Assembly (NCBI GenBank): GCA_030835305.1
Contig: JAURPJ010000015.1
Coordinates: forward strand, 147,564 to 211,563
DNA length: 64,000 nt
DNA from: Verrucomicrobiota bacterium
Lineage (GTDB): Bacteria; Verrucomicrobiota; Verrucomicrobiia; Verrucomicrobiales; Akkermansiaceae
Reading direction: 5' to 3'
The first letter of the stretch is position 1. The number at the start of each line of letters is the position of its first letter. Below the pieces are notes generated by a model. The model was not told the DNA's origin. It did not search any database and worked only from the letters and a program-made list of their open reading frames with translations. This document shows positions 63,706 to 64,000 of the stretch, one piece after another. The position numbers and the translations under genes are program-made.

Positions 63706-64000
63706 ATGTCCTGGTTTAAAGAAAACAAGTTCCTCGGCGGATTGCTGACAATCACGATCCTGCTGGCTGCGGTCATCATCTTCCTTGGGATGAAGGCCGG
63801 CACCAGTCTGGAGGAAGTCCAGCAGCAGGTCGCGGCAAAGGAAGCCACCGTTAAGAAAGACAAGAGTCTCAATCCATACCCAACCGACAAGAACGCGAAG
63901 GATAAGGAAAAGAGTCTCAAGGATGTCATTGCGAAATTAAATGAGGTTCGCGAGAAGCTCCTAACCTTCCGTCCCGAGAAAATGGAGGATATCTCCGGTA
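63706..64000 (+). CDS. Amuc_1100-like inner-membrane/periplasmic pilus-locus protein, 5' part only
   Basis: 98 codons before the window edge. One N-terminal helix (FLGGLLTITILLAAVIIFLG) and a coiled-coil with heptad-like Lys/Glu/Leu (SLEEVQQQVAAKEATVKKDK and SLKDVIAKLNEVREKLLTF). Topology, size of the first part and the position directly downstream of pilM, 27 bp on, agree with Amuc_1100 of Akkermansia, a PilO-like protein. Only the beginning is visible, so homology to the characterised protein is by context and topology, not sequence identity. Confidence 0.7.
   Translation, partial: MSWFKENKFLGGLLTITILLAAVIIFLGMKAGTSLEEVQQQVAAKEATVKKDKSLNPYPTDKNAKDKEKSLKDVIAKLNEVREKLLTFRPEKMEDISG

Overview
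The window looks like a chromosomal segment of a Verrucomicrobiota bacterium (Verrucomicrobiales, Akkermansia/Luteolibacter-like relatives). The evidence is a set of PVC hallmarks: DUF1549/DUF1553 and DUF1501 partners, a PVC-type haem protein with HEAT-like repeats, formylglycine sulfatases, a PEP-CTERM protein, giant CotH/lamin-tail secreted proteins, and at the right edge a PilM locus laid out like Akkermansia Amuc_1102-1101-1100. No tRNA, rRNA, CRISPR array, intact IS element or prophage was seen.

Layout. 1-4.8 kb: 5' part of a PatB/MalY-type aminotransferase, a secreted sulfatase, a small membrane protein, yceD-rpmF-plsX (with an intrinsic terminator in front of plsX), and aat. 4.9-11.1 kb: a secreted protein, a GHMP-kinase/UTP-sugar pyrophosphorylase fusion with a second nucleotidyltransferase, and pgk. 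11.2-14.2 kb: a GbsR-like regulator with matching palindromes before itself and before the next gene, followed by a DCC protein, two paralogous membrane proteins and a wax-synthase/MBOAT-like protein. 14.25 kb: a SelW-like Rdx gene with an in-frame TGA at the CxxU position, a probable selenoprotein. 14.5-31 kb: secreted catabolism and redox genes (DUF1549/1553, DUF1501, haem/HEAT protein, GH71/99-like protein, PQQ-propeller, tandem double sulfatase) interrupted by three pseudogenes: a response regulator, an LTA-synthase-type phosphoglycerol transferase and proB. 31-42 kb: a Tricorn-type protease, an AbgT transporter, a GMC oxidoreductase with its small subunit and a lipoprotein, and a TonB receptor carrying two nonsense codons. 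42-49.7 kb: three minus-strand genes for large secreted proteins that share one roughly 180-residue module in four copies. 49.7-61 kb: a COG4091-like oxidoreductase, gluQ, crtI-trmO-tadA, an LTxxQ-motif exported protein, a terpene-cyclase-repeat protein, a BlaR1/BlaI pair with an operator, a DinG-family helicase and aroD. 61.2-64 kb: the PilM/type IV pilus-like envelope operon, running off the edge.

How the genes fit together. Sulfatases, the GH71/99-like protein, haem and PQQ proteins and the DUF1549/1501 pair fit degradation of sulfated or complex polysaccharides at the cell surface. The module-sharing secreted proteins and the pilus-like operon build the envelope. Housekeeping genes (plsX, rpmF, aat, pgk, gluQ, trmO, tadA, dinG, aroD) are scattered between. 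Several genes have clearly decayed (proB, LTA synthase, response regulator, TonB receptor), so this is an actively eroding part of the genome. All calls come from reading the sequence and family knowledge; no database search was run.
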